From: Shouchella sp047238345
GTDB lineage: Bacteria > Bacillota > Bacilli > Bacillales > Bacillaceae_D
Length of the DNA stretch: 64,000 nucleotides
Direction: 5' to 3'
NCBI RefSeq assembly: GCF_047238345.1
Contig: NZ_JBDFMQ010000001.1
Coordinates: 2,418,001-2,482,000, forward strand
Both the position numbers and the translations under genes were made by a program. How positions within the stretch are numbered: position 1 is the first letter of the stretch; each line of letters opens with the position of its first letter. Positions 1 through 7,733 of this stretch are shown here, in pieces. Below the pieces are notes generated by a model. The model was not told where the DNA came from. It did not search any database and saw nothing but the letters and a program-made list of their open reading frames with translations.

Positions 1-48
1 TGTTCCATTTAAATATGGAACGTTTTGGAAGTGGATAGCATAAGAAAA

Positions 49-84
49 GCGACGCCCCCCGGTTACGGAGGCGTCGCTCTTTAT
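49..84 (+). terminator. Rho-independent terminator at window edge
   Basis: An 8-bp GC-rich stem, GCGACGCC (49-56) with GGCGTCGC (70-77), is followed by a T-rich tract from 78. It most likely ends a plus-strand gene lying left of the window. Confidence 0.65.
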
Positions 85-99
85 TTTTTCAAAAGGAAT

Positions 100-130
100 G
101 TGACATGCAAAATCTATCTTAACGTATAAT
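100..130 (+). promoter_or_regulatory. Possible sigma-A promoter of the small membrane-protein gene
   Basis: A perfect TATAAT lies at 125-130 and a GTGACA hexamer at 100-105. The 19-nt spacing is longer than ideal, so only the -10 is convincing. It is 70 bp upstream of the TTG start at 201. Confidence 0.35.
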
Positions 131-200
131 GAAAGAAGAAAGCAAGTAGAACCTTCAACGTCATGTGACAGTTCTTTTACATATAAGGGGTGTATCACCA

Positions 201-386
201 TTGAAGAAGAGTGTTTTTCTTATACGTTTTGCCATTTTGCTCATCGCATTTTGCCTTTATTTACTGAGTTTGCTGCACCTATTCCCAATTTGGCTTGCCG
301 CACCATTGTTGTTTTTTGCTAGCTATTATTTCTTTAAACCTACCCAAAAAAAACATCGTTTTAAAGGCTACCGATCACGTGGTTAG
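201..386 (+). CDS. Small hydrophobic membrane protein, function unknown
   Basis: 61-aa protein starting at a TTG at 201, which has a ribosome-binding site (AAGGGGTG, 184-191) about 9 nt upstream. An in-frame ATG further upstream (165) lacks one. The sequence is almost entirely hydrophobic, with two closely spaced predicted membrane segments (roughly residues 5-25 and 27-45), then a basic tail rich in Lys/Arg (ending KGYRSRG). That tail should stay in the cytoplasm under the positive-inside rule. The gene is convergent with pepF, with only 2 bp between the stops. I do not recognise a family. Small two-helix proteins of this kind are common between conserved Bacillus genes. Confidence 0.6.
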   Translation: MKKSVFLIRFAILLIAFCLYLLSLLHLFPIWLAAPLLFFASYYFFKPTQKKHRFKGYRSRG

Positions 387-388
387 CC

Positions 389-2194
389 TCACTGCTCAAG
401 CAACTGCTCTAGTTCGTGAAGCGTTTCTTCAAACCGCTTCATGGTTGCTTGCACAGGTTCGGCAGACGTCATATCTACTCCTGCTTTATTTAATAAGTTA
501 ATTGGAAAATCAGTTATGCCTGACTTTAAAAATGAAACAAATCGCTCGGCAGCTGGTTCTCCTTCCGTTAAAATTTGTTCCGAAACCGCAACAGCCGCAC
601 TAAAACCAGTCGCATATTGATACACATAATAATTCATGAAGAAATGCGGAATTCTTGCCCATTCATAAGCAATCCAATCATCTGTGACAACATCTGGCCC
701 ATAGTATTTTTCGTTAAGAGCCTTATAAGCTTCTGCTAATGAATCTTTTGTCACGCCTGACCCTTCTTCATGTTTCGTGTGTAGGATATGTTCAAATTCA
801 GCAAACATGGTTTGCCTAAACACTGTTGTTCGAATGCTTTCAAGCAATTGGTTAAGCAAGTAAATCTTTTTTTGTTTCTCTTGCTCTTTCTGCATTAAAT
901 ATCGATGAAGCAACAACTCATTTAACGTTGATGCTACTTCAGCTAGAAAAATCGTATAGTGTCCATAGACTGGAGGTTGCGTGCTCCTAGTATAATAGCT
1001 ATGAACACTATGCCCAAATTCGTGCGCTAAGGTTGATAAACTACTATGCGTATCTTGCCAGTTCATTAAAATAAATGGCTTTGTCGCATAGCTCCCTCCA
1101 GAATACGCACCACTATCTTTCCCTTTATTTTCATAAACATCCACCCACCGCTCGTTTAAACCTTTTTGCACAATCGATACATATTCTTCTCCGAGGGGCG
1201 CAAGTGAAGCAAGCATAGTTTCTTTTGCTTCCTCGTATGTATACGTTAATTCAGCATCTTTTACGATTGGTGTATAAACATCATACATATGAAGTTTTTC
1301 GAGTTGAAGCTGGTTTTTCCGCAACTTCATATAACGATGAAGCAAAGGGAGATGCTCATTTACAGTATCTACAAGTTGATCATACACTCGTTCTGGAATA
1401 AAGGTTTCGTTCAAAGCTGCTTCTCTTGCATTGCGATAACCTCTCATTCTTGCTTCAAAATGCTTAGCCTTCACTTCTCCACTTAATAGAGAGCCAATTG
1501 TATGGCTGAATTGTTCATACGTTTGATAAAATGATTTGTACGTTTGCTTTCGAATCGACTGATTAGGATGTGCCATCAACGTTAAAAAACGGCCTGATGT
1601 CACAGCGATTTCCTCGTCTTTCTCACCTTGAATAGGCGGATACGTTAGATCTGCATTTGTTAATAGGGAATACGTATGACTTGAAGCGTGGAAAGGCTCT
1701 TTAAGACGGGAAAGCAAAGCTTCTTCATGGTCTGATAAAATATGGTCCTTGCGATGTTCAATGAACGAAAAATACGCTTCATATTTCTCCAGTGGTTCAT
1801 ATTGCTCTACATACGTTTTTAATGTTTCCGAATCAAGGCCCACAATTTCCGGTTCAAGAAAAGCGGTCTTCTCTTGAAAGGATATATAAAGTTGCATTGC
1901 TTTTTCACTACGTTCTTGCATCGTAGCGTTTGTTTTATCAACATCGCTATAGTGACGTGCATAAGCGAGAATCTTAGATGCCTTCACTTCCAGTTCATAA
2001 TAATTCTCAAGCGATTGATACAAGGTCGACGCTGATTCCGTCACCTTTCCCTTAAATGATTGATACATATCTGATTCAGCTTGTACTTCAGTACAGGCTT
2101 CACTCCATTCCTCAACCGTTGTAAAAATCGACTCTAAATCCCAAGTGGATGCTTCAGGAATTTCATCGCGCTTTAAAATGTTGTCGTTTGACAT
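389..2194 (-). CDS. pepF: Oligoendopeptidase F (M3 family zinc peptidase)
   Basis: 601-aa cytosolic metallopeptidase that cleaves short oligopeptides. The catalytic HEFGH (HExxH) motif lies near residue 390, in LAHEFGHSVHSYYTR, with the second metal-binding region (LAEVASTLNELLLH) shortly after. Length and both motif blocks match Bacillus PepF/YjbG of the M3B subfamily. There is no signal peptide. In B. subtilis pepF follows coiA, and extra copies inhibit sporulation initiation, presumably by degrading Phr-type signalling peptides; that role is known for the family, not shown here. The gene lies 38 bp downstream of coiA on the same strand, so the two are probably co-transcribed. Confidence 0.93.
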   Translation of the reverse strand: MSNDNILKRDEIPEASTWDLESIFTTVEEWSEACTEVQAESDMYQSFKGKVTESASTLYQSLENYYELEVKASKILAYARHYSDVDKTNATMQERSEKAMQLYISFQEKTAFLEPEIVGLDSETLKTYVEQYEPLEKYEAYFSFIEHRKDHILSDHEEALLSRLKEPFHASSHTYSLLTNADLTYPPIQGEKDEEIAVTSGRFLTLMAHPNQSIRKQTYKSFYQTYEQFSHTIGSLLSGEVKAKHFEARMRGYRNAREAALNETFIPERVYDQLVDTVNEHLPLLHRYMKLRKNQLQLEKLHMYDVYTPIVKDAELTYTYEEAKETMLASLAPLGEEYVSIVQKGLNERWVDVYENKGKDSGAYSGGSYATKPFILMNWQDTHSSLSTLAHEFGHSVHSYYTRSTQPPVYGHYTIFLAEVASTLNELLLHRYLMQKEQEKQKKIYLLNQLLESIRTTVFRQTMFAEFEHILHTKHEEGSGVTKDSLAEAYKALNEKYYGPDVVTDDWIAYEWARIPHFFMNYYVYQYATGFSAAVAVSEQILTEGEPAAERFVSFLKSGITDFPINLLNKAGVDMTSAEPVQATMKRFEETLHELEQLLEQ

Positions 2195-2232
2195 TCTTTG
2201 ACCCCCTAATTGTTATTTTTTCATTATAACAA

Positions 2233-3387
2233 TTATTTAAAATTACCGCATGTTTCAGACCACTTTTTCAAGAGTCCTATCTTTTCTTCATTAATGTCCA
2301 CAGCATTTGAAATCCGTTCATAAATGGAATCCCTTTGTCGTTTTAAATATCCAAACGAAATGAGTAACTCTATATATTGCGAAACGATAAGGAACTGTAC
2401 TGTTTCAGGTGTACATCGCGTCCTTACACGCCATTGATATCGATCGTACATGAATTGGAATTGGTTTAGGATTACCGTTAGTGAAAAGGTTTGATGGAGT
2501 GGAAATTTCTCAAGACCTTCAAAAATAAAAAAAGTTTGCCATTCATAAGGAGAAGGAAGGAAGTACAGTTGTGCTGGAAGAGACCAGCCAACAATTGGAG
2601 GTGTTTGCTGACGTTGCATTTGTAGATAATATGTTAGTAAATAAGGAAACTGCAGAAGCGTTCGTGTTGAAGCTTTTTTTCGAAAAGTATCGTATCCCCC
2701 CTCGATAGCTGTTAAATGACTAGGTCGAGGAAAAAAGAAACTTGCTGGTGAGAGTTGTTCCATTTTTATAAAATGGCAGTTTGCCAAGATAAGGTTTTTG
2801 TGTATGCTGATCAAATTTGTAAGGAGGCAGAAGGTTTGAATGTTGGGGTCAAAATAGTAGAGGTATCGCTGTTGATTGTTCGTAAAAATCGCATAATATT
2901 CATATTCCTGAAGCCGAAACATACTAGCACCAAGACGTTTTAATCGGTTTGAACCTAAGACCCAAATCGGCTTTAATCGTTGAGTGTGATAATCATCGTT
3001 TCGCTTTACGATTTGTTCTACACTGATGACAGAGCATTGGTATTCAATAACAAATTGATTGGCTTCTATTAAAATGTCTGGACGCTGTTTTGTTTGAGGT
3101 AAGTACGATTCGAGTTTTGTTTGCGGGTAGCTTTTCTGAAAAAAGGTGTAAAGCATCTTTTTTCCTCGTTCATGTAAGACTGTCTCCTTGCCTGCTTTTC
3201 CTGTACACGATGTTGACACGCGATGGGCAAAGTGCCAGCTCCGTTTATTCCCTAACTTGATTACAACTTCACGATCGCAAGCAGGACAAAAGAATAACTC
3301 CTTTTCTCTTTTTAATACCCAATACTGTTCGGAATAAGCTCGGCTAATATAAATCGATTCATTCGCTCGATTACGTGCAATAAACAA
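2233..3387 (-). CDS. coiA: Competence protein CoiA
   Basis: CoiA takes part in natural transformation, acting with recombination proteins on incoming single-stranded DNA. I place the start at the TTG at 3387 because an AGGAGG lies at 3394-3399 with a 6-nt spacer. The longer reading (TTG at 3450) begins just past the T-tract of the mecA terminator and has no ribosome-binding site. The resulting 384-aa protein has a Cys-x2-Cys pair (C34, C37 in FFCPACDREV) followed by a His/Cys pair (WHFAHRVSTSC), a probable zinc site. A PD-(D/E)xK nuclease-like core (RPDILI ... FVIEYQCS) follows near residue 110. A divergent C-terminal half completes the typical CoiA layout. Synteny with mecA and pepF supports the call. 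Confidence 0.88.
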   Translation of the reverse strand: MFIARNRANESIYISRAYSEQYWVLKREKELFFCPACDREVVIKLGNKRSWHFAHRVSTSCTGKAGKETVLHERGKKMLYTFFQKSYPQTKLESYLPQTKQRPDILIEANQFVIEYQCSVISVEQIVKRNDDYHTQRLKPIWVLGSNRLKRLGASMFRLQEYEYYAIFTNNQQRYLYYFDPNIQTFCLLTNLISIHKNLILANCHFIKMEQLSPASFFFPRPSHLTAIEGGYDTFRKKASTRTLLQFPYLLTYYLQMQRQQTPPIVGWSLPAQLYFLPSPYEWQTFFIFEGLEKFPLHQTFSLTVILNQFQFMYDRYQWRVRTRCTPETVQFLIVSQYIELLISFGYLKRQRDSIYERISNAVDINEEKIGLLKKWSETCGNFK

Positions 3388-3458
3388 ATGATCCCTCCTC
3401 GCTAGCTCTTTCTTCCATACATTCTTGTATGTAGCACCAAACTCCTGCAAAAAAAGAC

Positions 3459-3484
3459 AAAAAAAGAACGCCCGCAGACGTCCT
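3459..3484 (-). terminator. Terminator of mecA
   Basis: On the minus strand a 6-bp stem (AGGACG/CGTTCT, one G-U pair) with an 8-nt loop is followed by seven Ts. It begins 3 bp after the mecA stop and separates mecA from coiA. Confidence 0.6.
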
Positions 3485-3486
3485 TA

Positions 3487-4116
3487 TTAAAACGCTGTCT
3501 TAATCACATCTAGTGCATTGTCAACAGCAATTTCTTTTCCGTATTCTTTTAATCGATGAATCGTCAATTCTGACTCATACCCATATTCAAGCATTCGGCT
3601 CAACAAGTTATCTTGTTCATCCTCCGTGTAGTGATCATTACTGAAATGGATGTGCAAGAAGTAACGCCCTTCATAGTGGTACAAACTATTCGGCACATGA
3701 TCAGGCTGAACAGAGTGGCTCAATGAAATGACATCTTCCAGTTCTCTAAAGCCAATAATAATTTCAAGCTGATCATACTGAGAATCCACTTGTTTATTTA
3801 TCTCATCAAGATCGACGTCTTTTTCTTCCAAGTCGTCTTCTTTAACTGGAATTTCAAGCTTCATATTCCCATCAGAAATTTGGCCACGTGTCACGAGAAT
3901 TTCTAAGCCTTTGTCGTGTGCATGAACTTGAATCCACAATGGACCGTCAAGTTCAAAATCATCACGATCGCTTGCTTCATTCATCATGTCATAAAAGAGT
4001 TCTTCTCCTCGTTCACGATTATACCAGATCTCATCACGTTCGAAACCACGTTCCTCAATATCTTTATACGTAATAAAAAATCGAATCGTTGACTCGTTTA
4101 CGCGTTCAATCTCCAT
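3487..4116 (-). CDS. mecA: Adapter protein MecA
   Basis: 209-aa adaptor that delivers substrates such as ComK and Spx to the ClpC-ClpP protease. The start is set at MEIERVNESTIRFFI, with a GGAGGGGG ribosome-binding site at 4124-4131. The upstream in-frame ATG lies inside or beyond that site. The N-terminal substrate-binding region (MEIERVNESTIRFFITYKDI) and the acidic linker (about residues 95-120) leading to the C-terminal ClpC-binding domain are the typical MecA arrangement. Position between coiA and spx matches B. subtilis. It probably tunes both competence and thiol-stress regulators encoded next to it. Confidence 0.95.
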   Translation of the reverse strand: MEIERVNESTIRFFITYKDIEERGFERDEIWYNRERGEELFYDMMNEASDRDDFELDGPLWIQVHAHDKGLEILVTRGQISDGNMKLEIPVKEDDLEEKDVDLDEINKQVDSQYDQLEIIIGFRELEDVISLSHSVQPDHVPNSLYHYEGRYFLHIHFSNDHYTEDEQDNLLSRMLEYGYESELTIHRLKEYGKEIAVDNALDVIKTAF

Positions 4117-4278
4117 TCTCGCTCCCCCTCCTAACGGATAATGGTTGTTCAACTCAAGAAGTGAGCAGATCCTCTATCTCTATTGTATGATAGATACGAA
4201 AAAAATGAAATGAATCTGCATCTTTTCGGCGAGATTATTGATTTATAATTTTCTCTTATTTATTTTTAAAAGTCAAGA

Positions 4279-4308
4279 AAAAACCTTCTGTGTTCTACAG
4301 AAGGTTTT
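4279..4308 (-). terminator. Terminator of spx
   Basis: A 12-bp inverted repeat (AAAACCTTCTGT, 4280-4291, with ACAGAAGGTTTT, 4297-4308) overlaps the spx stop codon and is followed by a T-run on the minus strand. Confidence 0.85.
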
Positions 4309-4702
4309 AATTAACAAGACGTTGTGCTTCTTGAAGTTGGAATGTACGAACCTTCCGTGGCAAAAAGCGACGAATCTCCGCATCGTTATAACCAACCTGA
4401 AGACGCTTTTCGTCGAATATTATCGGTCTACGTAACAAACCAGGGTTATCACTGATTATTGTAAACAACTTTTGTAGTGGAAGAGATTCCAGTTCAACAT
4501 CCAGCTCTTGAAAAACTTTCGAGCGGGTTGAAATAATTTCGTCTGTTCCATCTTCTGTCATACGTACAACATGCTTAACTTCTTCTACAGAGAGTGGTGC
4601 TGCAAAAATATTCCGCTCTTCGAAAGGAATATTGTGCTCTTCTAACCATGCTTTTGCTTTTCTACAAGATGTACAACTAGGGGATGTTAGTAGTGTGACC
4701 AT
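4307..4702 (-). CDS. spxA: Transcriptional regulator Spx
   Basis: 131-aa RNA polymerase-binding regulator of the disulfide-stress response (ArsC-like fold). The start MVTLLTSPSC is preceded by AAAGGAGAG. The redox switch C10-x-x-C13 (SCTSCRK) is intact, and the family RPI motif is present as LRRPIIFDEKR near residue 92. The C-terminal tail ends in ...EAQRLVN. Proteolysis of Spx by ClpXP is controlled by YjbH in Bacillus; yjbH is not in the window. Unlike in B. subtilis, where spx can be read from the yjbC promoter, here a strong terminator and about 490 bp separate it from yjbC, so it appears to depend on its own promoter. Confidence 0.95.
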   Translation of the reverse strand: MVTLLTSPSCTSCRKAKAWLEEHNIPFEERNIFAAPLSVEEVKHVVRMTEDGTDEIISTRSKVFQELDVELESLPLQKLFTIISDNPGLLRRPIIFDEKRLQVGYNDAEIRRFLPRKVRTFQLQEAQRLVN

Positions 4703-4782
4703 CTTATTGAATCTCTCCTTTACATAAGTAATCAAATTAGATTTATATTCTATTTGCATCCGTTCACTTAATCACATTTCTT

Positions 4783-4811
4783 ATTATACAAGTTTGTCTA
4801 ATAGTTGTATA
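4783..4811 (-). promoter_or_regulatory. Putative spx promoter
   Basis: On the minus strand TATACA (4806-4811) and a perfect TATAAT (4783-4788) are separated by 17 nt. The -10 sits about 80 nt upstream of the spx start codon. Confidence 0.5.
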
Positions 4812-5141
4812 GGGTTGAACCGTAAAACTTATACAAAGATTAAACAAAAATATGTGAAAGACTACAACTATAGGTATAAGTACCCTGTACGATTCTTTTT
4901 TAAACCTATAAAGCGAAACAATTTATTTACATATCCCTAAGTGCATCCATTTTACAAGGATGGTAACGGCAATTTTTATTAAATGGCGACGACTTCTACG
5001 GCCACCTGAAGCAAAGAAAATACCGGGAGCGCAAGTACATTCGGATGTCGCCTCGATTTTTTCGAACCGATCGAGTTATGAAATTCATACATGTAAGAAA
5101 TTAAATCAATTCGACAGAACTTTATTCTCCTGCCAACAACC
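4812..5141. other. Gene-free interval between spx and the yjbC transcript
   Basis: I see no convincing gene here. One plus-strand frame (4967-5104) is open for 45 codons with protein-like usage and an Arg/Tyr-rich composition (HLKQRKYRERKYIRMS). It has no plausible start codon and begins right after a stop, so it may be a decayed gene remnant. Two longer overlapping frames on opposite strands (4960-5211 and 4979-5167) run through the terminator hairpin and look spurious. Confidence 0.4.
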
Positions 5142-5191
5142 AAAAAACTCTTTCTATAAAGCGCCACGCGCTTATAGAAAGAGTTTTTTAT
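5142..5191 (-). terminator. Strong terminator of the yjbC transcript
   Basis: A near-perfect stem of about 20 bp (AACTCTTTCTATAA...GCGC paired with GCGC...TTATAGAAAGAGTT, 5146-5184) is flanked by A-runs and T-runs, so it can act on both strands. It starts at the stop codon of the small basic protein gene. Confidence 0.88.
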
Positions 5192-5328
5192 TATGCACTA
5201 CATTTTTTTGATTGAGGATAAGGGTGATCATTTAAGCGACGTTTTCGAAATCGACCAAAACGTTTTTTTAATAAATCTTCCCAAATACGTCGTTTCTTTT
5301 TATTTTTTTGCTTTTTCTTTTTATGCAC
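5191..5328 (-). CDS. Very basic 45-aa protein, function unknown
   Basis: A short gene directly downstream of yjbC (17 bp gap) and directly upstream of a strong terminator, so it is the last gene of that transcript. The start is the GTG at 5328, eight nt after AAGGTGG; the adjacent GTG at 5331 would add one residue. The protein has about 13 Lys and 7 Arg in 45 residues: an N-terminal run HKKKKQKNKKKRR, a possible amphipathic helix IWEDLLKKRFGRFRKRR, and a C-terminal tail NDHPYPQSKKCSA with a single Cys. It might bind nucleic acid, ribosomes or acidic membranes, but that is inference from charge only. I know of no family. Confidence 0.55.
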   Translation of the reverse strand: MHKKKKQKNKKKRRIWEDLLKKRFGRFRKRRLNDHPYPQSKKCSA

Positions 5329-5345
5329 CACAAACACCACCTTTT

Positions 5346-5912
5346 TTAAGGTTTAACTGGTTTGCTTTGTTCATCATACGTTAACACTTTATTTACGGGT
5401 TCATAGGATTCTCCGTACAAATGTTCATCCTTGTACGTGTGAATCGTTTCATACGTATGTTTCATTTGCTCATATATCGTATTTTCATCATCGTTCTCTG
5501 GTGACCAAAAAAGAATTTCTAGTTCATTTACTTCATTTGTCGCTAGAGAACGCCGACGATAGCCAATGGATTTCGCGTGAGTAAACCCTTCTCTCTCATA
5601 AAACCGTTGCCGTTTTTCTGTGTCGGTATCTTCATAATCAACTGGTTCTACCTCAAGTATAATCGGCTTTTGCTTTTTTTTCAATTGGTCCAGTAGTTTT
5701 TTCCCTAACCCTTCACCTCGAGCATGACTAGACACAAATAAATAATCAACAAAAACAAACTCATCTGTCTCAACATACATCAAGACGTGTTTATCACTTT
5801 CATCTTTGTGATACACATCTCCTTTTTCCCTTAACAACAATTTCATGTGTTCCTCAGATTTCATTTCTTCAATTGGAAAATACTCTGCAAGCTTATCATA
5901 CCATGTTTTCAT
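5346..5912 (-). CDS. yjbC: GNAT-family acetyltransferase YjbC
   Basis: 188-aa protein with a Gcn5-related acetyltransferase core. The acetyl-CoA loop is ARGEGLGKKLLDQL, a variant of the usual Q/RxxGxG/A motif, near residue 66. The segment RFYEREGFTHAKSIGYRRRS follows and matches the YjbC family closely. The start MKTWYDKLAEYFP has GGAGG with a 7-nt spacer; the upstream in-frame ATGs overlap that site. In B. subtilis yjbC is adjacent to spx and is linked to salt and stress tolerance; its substrate is unknown. Here it is followed by a small basic protein gene rather than read directly into spx. Confidence 0.85.
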   Translation of the reverse strand: MKTWYDKLAEYFPIEEMKSEEHMKLLLREKGDVYHKDESDKHVLMYVETDEFVFVDYLFVSSHARGEGLGKKLLDQLKKKQKPIILEVEPVDYEDTDTEKRQRFYEREGFTHAKSIGYRRRSLATNEVNELEILFWSPENDDENTIYEQMKHTYETIHTYKDEHLYGESYEPVNKVLTYDEQSKPVKP

Positions 5913-6011
5913 ATTCATTCCTCCTTGTCTTTTCACTTATTATACCGTTATTTTACAAAAAGCAAACCTGTTTCCGCTAGTGTACCCAAACAGATGAAAA
6001 TCATTTCATGC

Positions 6012-6048
6012 AAAAAACCGATCGTTTGGTTTTGCACCAATCGACCGG
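6012..6048 (-). terminator. Terminator of the secreted glycosidase gene
   Basis: A 13-bp stem with two imperfect pairs (CCGATCGTTTGGT, 6018-6030, against ACCAATCGACCGG, 6036-6048) is followed by a T6 run on the minus strand, 12 bp past the stop at 6060. Confidence 0.8.
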
Positions 6049-6059
6049 CTTTATGTGTT

Positions 6060-7292
6060 TTATGGGTTAACGTAGTCAACGCCTTCTGTATACGTGTTGC
6101 TTGCGTTCCATAGTAAAAACTCATGAATATCATTATCGTATAGCGCTTGAATTTGCGCTTCAATTTCATTCACACCGTAATTGGTGTAATTTCCTGCACC
6201 TAGGTAGCTAGCAGTAAAATCTTGTAACCACGGTCTTTGCGTAGGTTTTTCATCGCCTAACTCATCAAGAACATCATTTTCTAACTGTGAATACTCATCC
6301 ATTACTTCATAAGGATATAGATCTGGTTTATCAATATCTCCAATGGAAAATGGTCCCCAGTGACTCGGATACGGCATAGAAGAAATAACATCTACGTTTC
6401 TAGAAATTTTTACGAAATCTTGTCCAACGTTTTCTTCAAATCCACGTGCTGCTGCTCCAAAGATATCAACAGATACATCAACATCATATGGTTGTAGCTC
6501 TTCACGCGCGTATCCAACGAAATCAGCTACAGCGTCAATTCTGCTATCGACTGTATCGCCTTCTCCATCATCGTAATTCCCTAAACCGTAAGTTAAACTT
6601 TCAGAGCGATTTAAGAATCCTTCCGGGAAACGAACATAGTCAAATTGCACGTCTCTAAAGCCCATTTTCGCAGCTTCTTTCGCAACTTCAACATTATAAT
6701 CCCATACTTCTTCTAAGAACGGATTCACAAATGCATCGCCGTTACGGTTTTTCCATAATTCGCCGTTACTCTCTCTAAACGACAACTCTGGCTTTAAATC
6801 TGCAAGAACAGAATCTTTAAAGACAACGATACGAGCAATTGGATAAATTTCATTTTCTTCAAGCACTGACATCATTTCCGCTGGATCATCAATATAGTTT
6901 TTAGCAATATCATAAAAAGGGGAGTCTTCATCAGGCATATACGTAATATTTCCGGTATCATCTTTAATATCAATAACCATTGAATTAATATCTGTTTCAT
7001 TAACAAAATCAACTAATGTATCAAGTCTTGAACCGCCTGCTGAATGAGCGGTTAGGAAGATTCCCCTTACGCCATCTTCTGGATAATCAAAATGGTAACC
7101 AGATTGATATACAAAACGTGCAGATGAAGAAGGGATTTCAAATCCATTATTTTCGTTTGCAACTTTTTGCGAATGCATGAGCGCTACACCTGAGTCAGCC
7201 TTTGCTTCTGTAGTCGTCGCCGCTAAAAGCAGAGCAGATCCTAATGCTCCAGCACCGATGGTAAAGAATGTTCGTTTCATAAATGTGTTCAT
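6060..7292 (-). CDS. Secreted putative glycoside hydrolase (DUF4015-type)
   Basis: 410-aa protein with an N-terminal signal peptide (MKRTFFTIGAG then a hydrophobic stretch, likely cleavage after TEAKA near residue 32). The mature part resembles the TIM-barrel putative glycosyl hydrolase family DUF4015. Characteristic segments are GVRGIFLTAHSAGGSRLD near residue 74, VIDIKDDTGNITYMPD, FRDVQFDYVRFPEGF, and VDVSVDIFGAAARG. The FDYVRFP block carries the acidic residues expected of a sugar-cleaving barrel. The start ATG at 7292 has GGGGAGTG 6 nt upstream. The mature chain is acidic, as expected for a protein exported by an alkaliphile. The substrate is unknown; a cell-wall or exopolysaccharide sugar is only a guess. 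Confidence 0.75.
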   Translation of the reverse strand: MNTFMKRTFFTIGAGALGSALLLAATTTEAKADSGVALMHSQKVANENNGFEIPSSSARFVYQSGYHFDYPEDGVRGIFLTAHSAGGSRLDTLVDFVNETDINSMVIDIKDDTGNITYMPDEDSPFYDIAKNYIDDPAEMMSVLEENEIYPIARIVVFKDSVLADLKPELSFRESNGELWKNRNGDAFVNPFLEEVWDYNVEVAKEAAKMGFRDVQFDYVRFPEGFLNRSESLTYGLGNYDDGEGDTVDSRIDAVADFVGYAREELQPYDVDVSVDIFGAAARGFEENVGQDFVKISRNVDVISSMPYPSHWGPFSIGDIDKPDLYPYEVMDEYSQLENDVLDELGDEKPTQRPWLQDFTASYLGAGNYTNYGVNEIEAQIQALYDNDIHEFLLWNASNTYTEGVDYVNP

Positions 7293-7316
7293 ACTTACAC
7301 TCCCCGTATTTTATCG

Positions 7317-7541
7317 TTAATCTTCGTCCCGAGCGTCCCAGTCCTCTTCTAGCTCTAACTCTTTTAGAAGCTGTCTTCGCTTATGCTCAAGCTGATCTTT
7401 CTGCACAGCAAATTGTTCTTTGTTGAAAAGCCATTGTTTACCGTCATAGACACCCTTAACATTTCCTAAAAGAAGCTGTTCTTTTATGTACGATTCCGTA
7501 AGTCCTAAATAGGTGGACAATTGATCTAACGTAATATACAA
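7317..7541 (-). CDS. Small helix-turn-helix (excisionase-like) protein
   Basis: 74-aa protein from a TTG start with AGGAGG 8 nt upstream. The N-terminal half (MYITLDQLSTYLGLTESYIKEQL) reads like the winged helix-turn-helix of excisionase/MerR-like domains, with LDQLSTYLGLTESYIKEQ as the candidate helix-turn-helix. It is followed by a K-W-L-F wing and an acidic, Glu-rich helix. It lies 24 bp upstream of the secreted glycosidase gene on the same strand and is likely co-transcribed with it. It could regulate that gene, or the linkage may be incidental; no phage genes are nearby. Confidence 0.6.
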   Translation of the reverse strand: MYITLDQLSTYLGLTESYIKEQLLLGNVKGVYDGKQWLFNKEQFAVQKDQLEHKRRQLLKELELEEDWDARDED

Positions 7542-7683
7542 ATAACGAGCCTCCTCGACATAAAGTATAACGTTCTTAATTCATTATTGCTATCAAAAAG
7601 CTAGAAAAAATTCTAATTTTTTTCAAGAAGCTTCCTTTTTTCCCAAATTGCATCTAACGACAGACTCATGCTATGCATTCACA

Positions 7684-7719
7684 CAAAAAAAGCATGTTCA
7701 CGACAAGTGTGAGCACGCT
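7684..7719 (-). terminator. Terminator of the hemolysin III gene
   Basis: Minus-strand stem AGCGTGCTCAC/GTGAACATGCT (two G-U or A-C positions) with a 7-nt loop is followed by a T7 run. It starts 14 bp after the stop of the gene at 7734. Confidence 0.75.
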
Positions 7720-7733
7720 TCGTGTTCGTACTA

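Noticed and set aside
3388..3450. Longer coiA start at TTG 3450
   Set aside because: It lies next to the mecA terminator T-tract, with no ribosome-binding site, while TTG 3387 has AGGAGG.
4960..5211. 83-codon plus-strand frame and 62-codon minus-strand frame (4979-5167) upstream of the terminator hairpin
   Set aside because: They overlap each other on opposite strands, read through the terminator stem, and have no convincing ribosome-binding sites.
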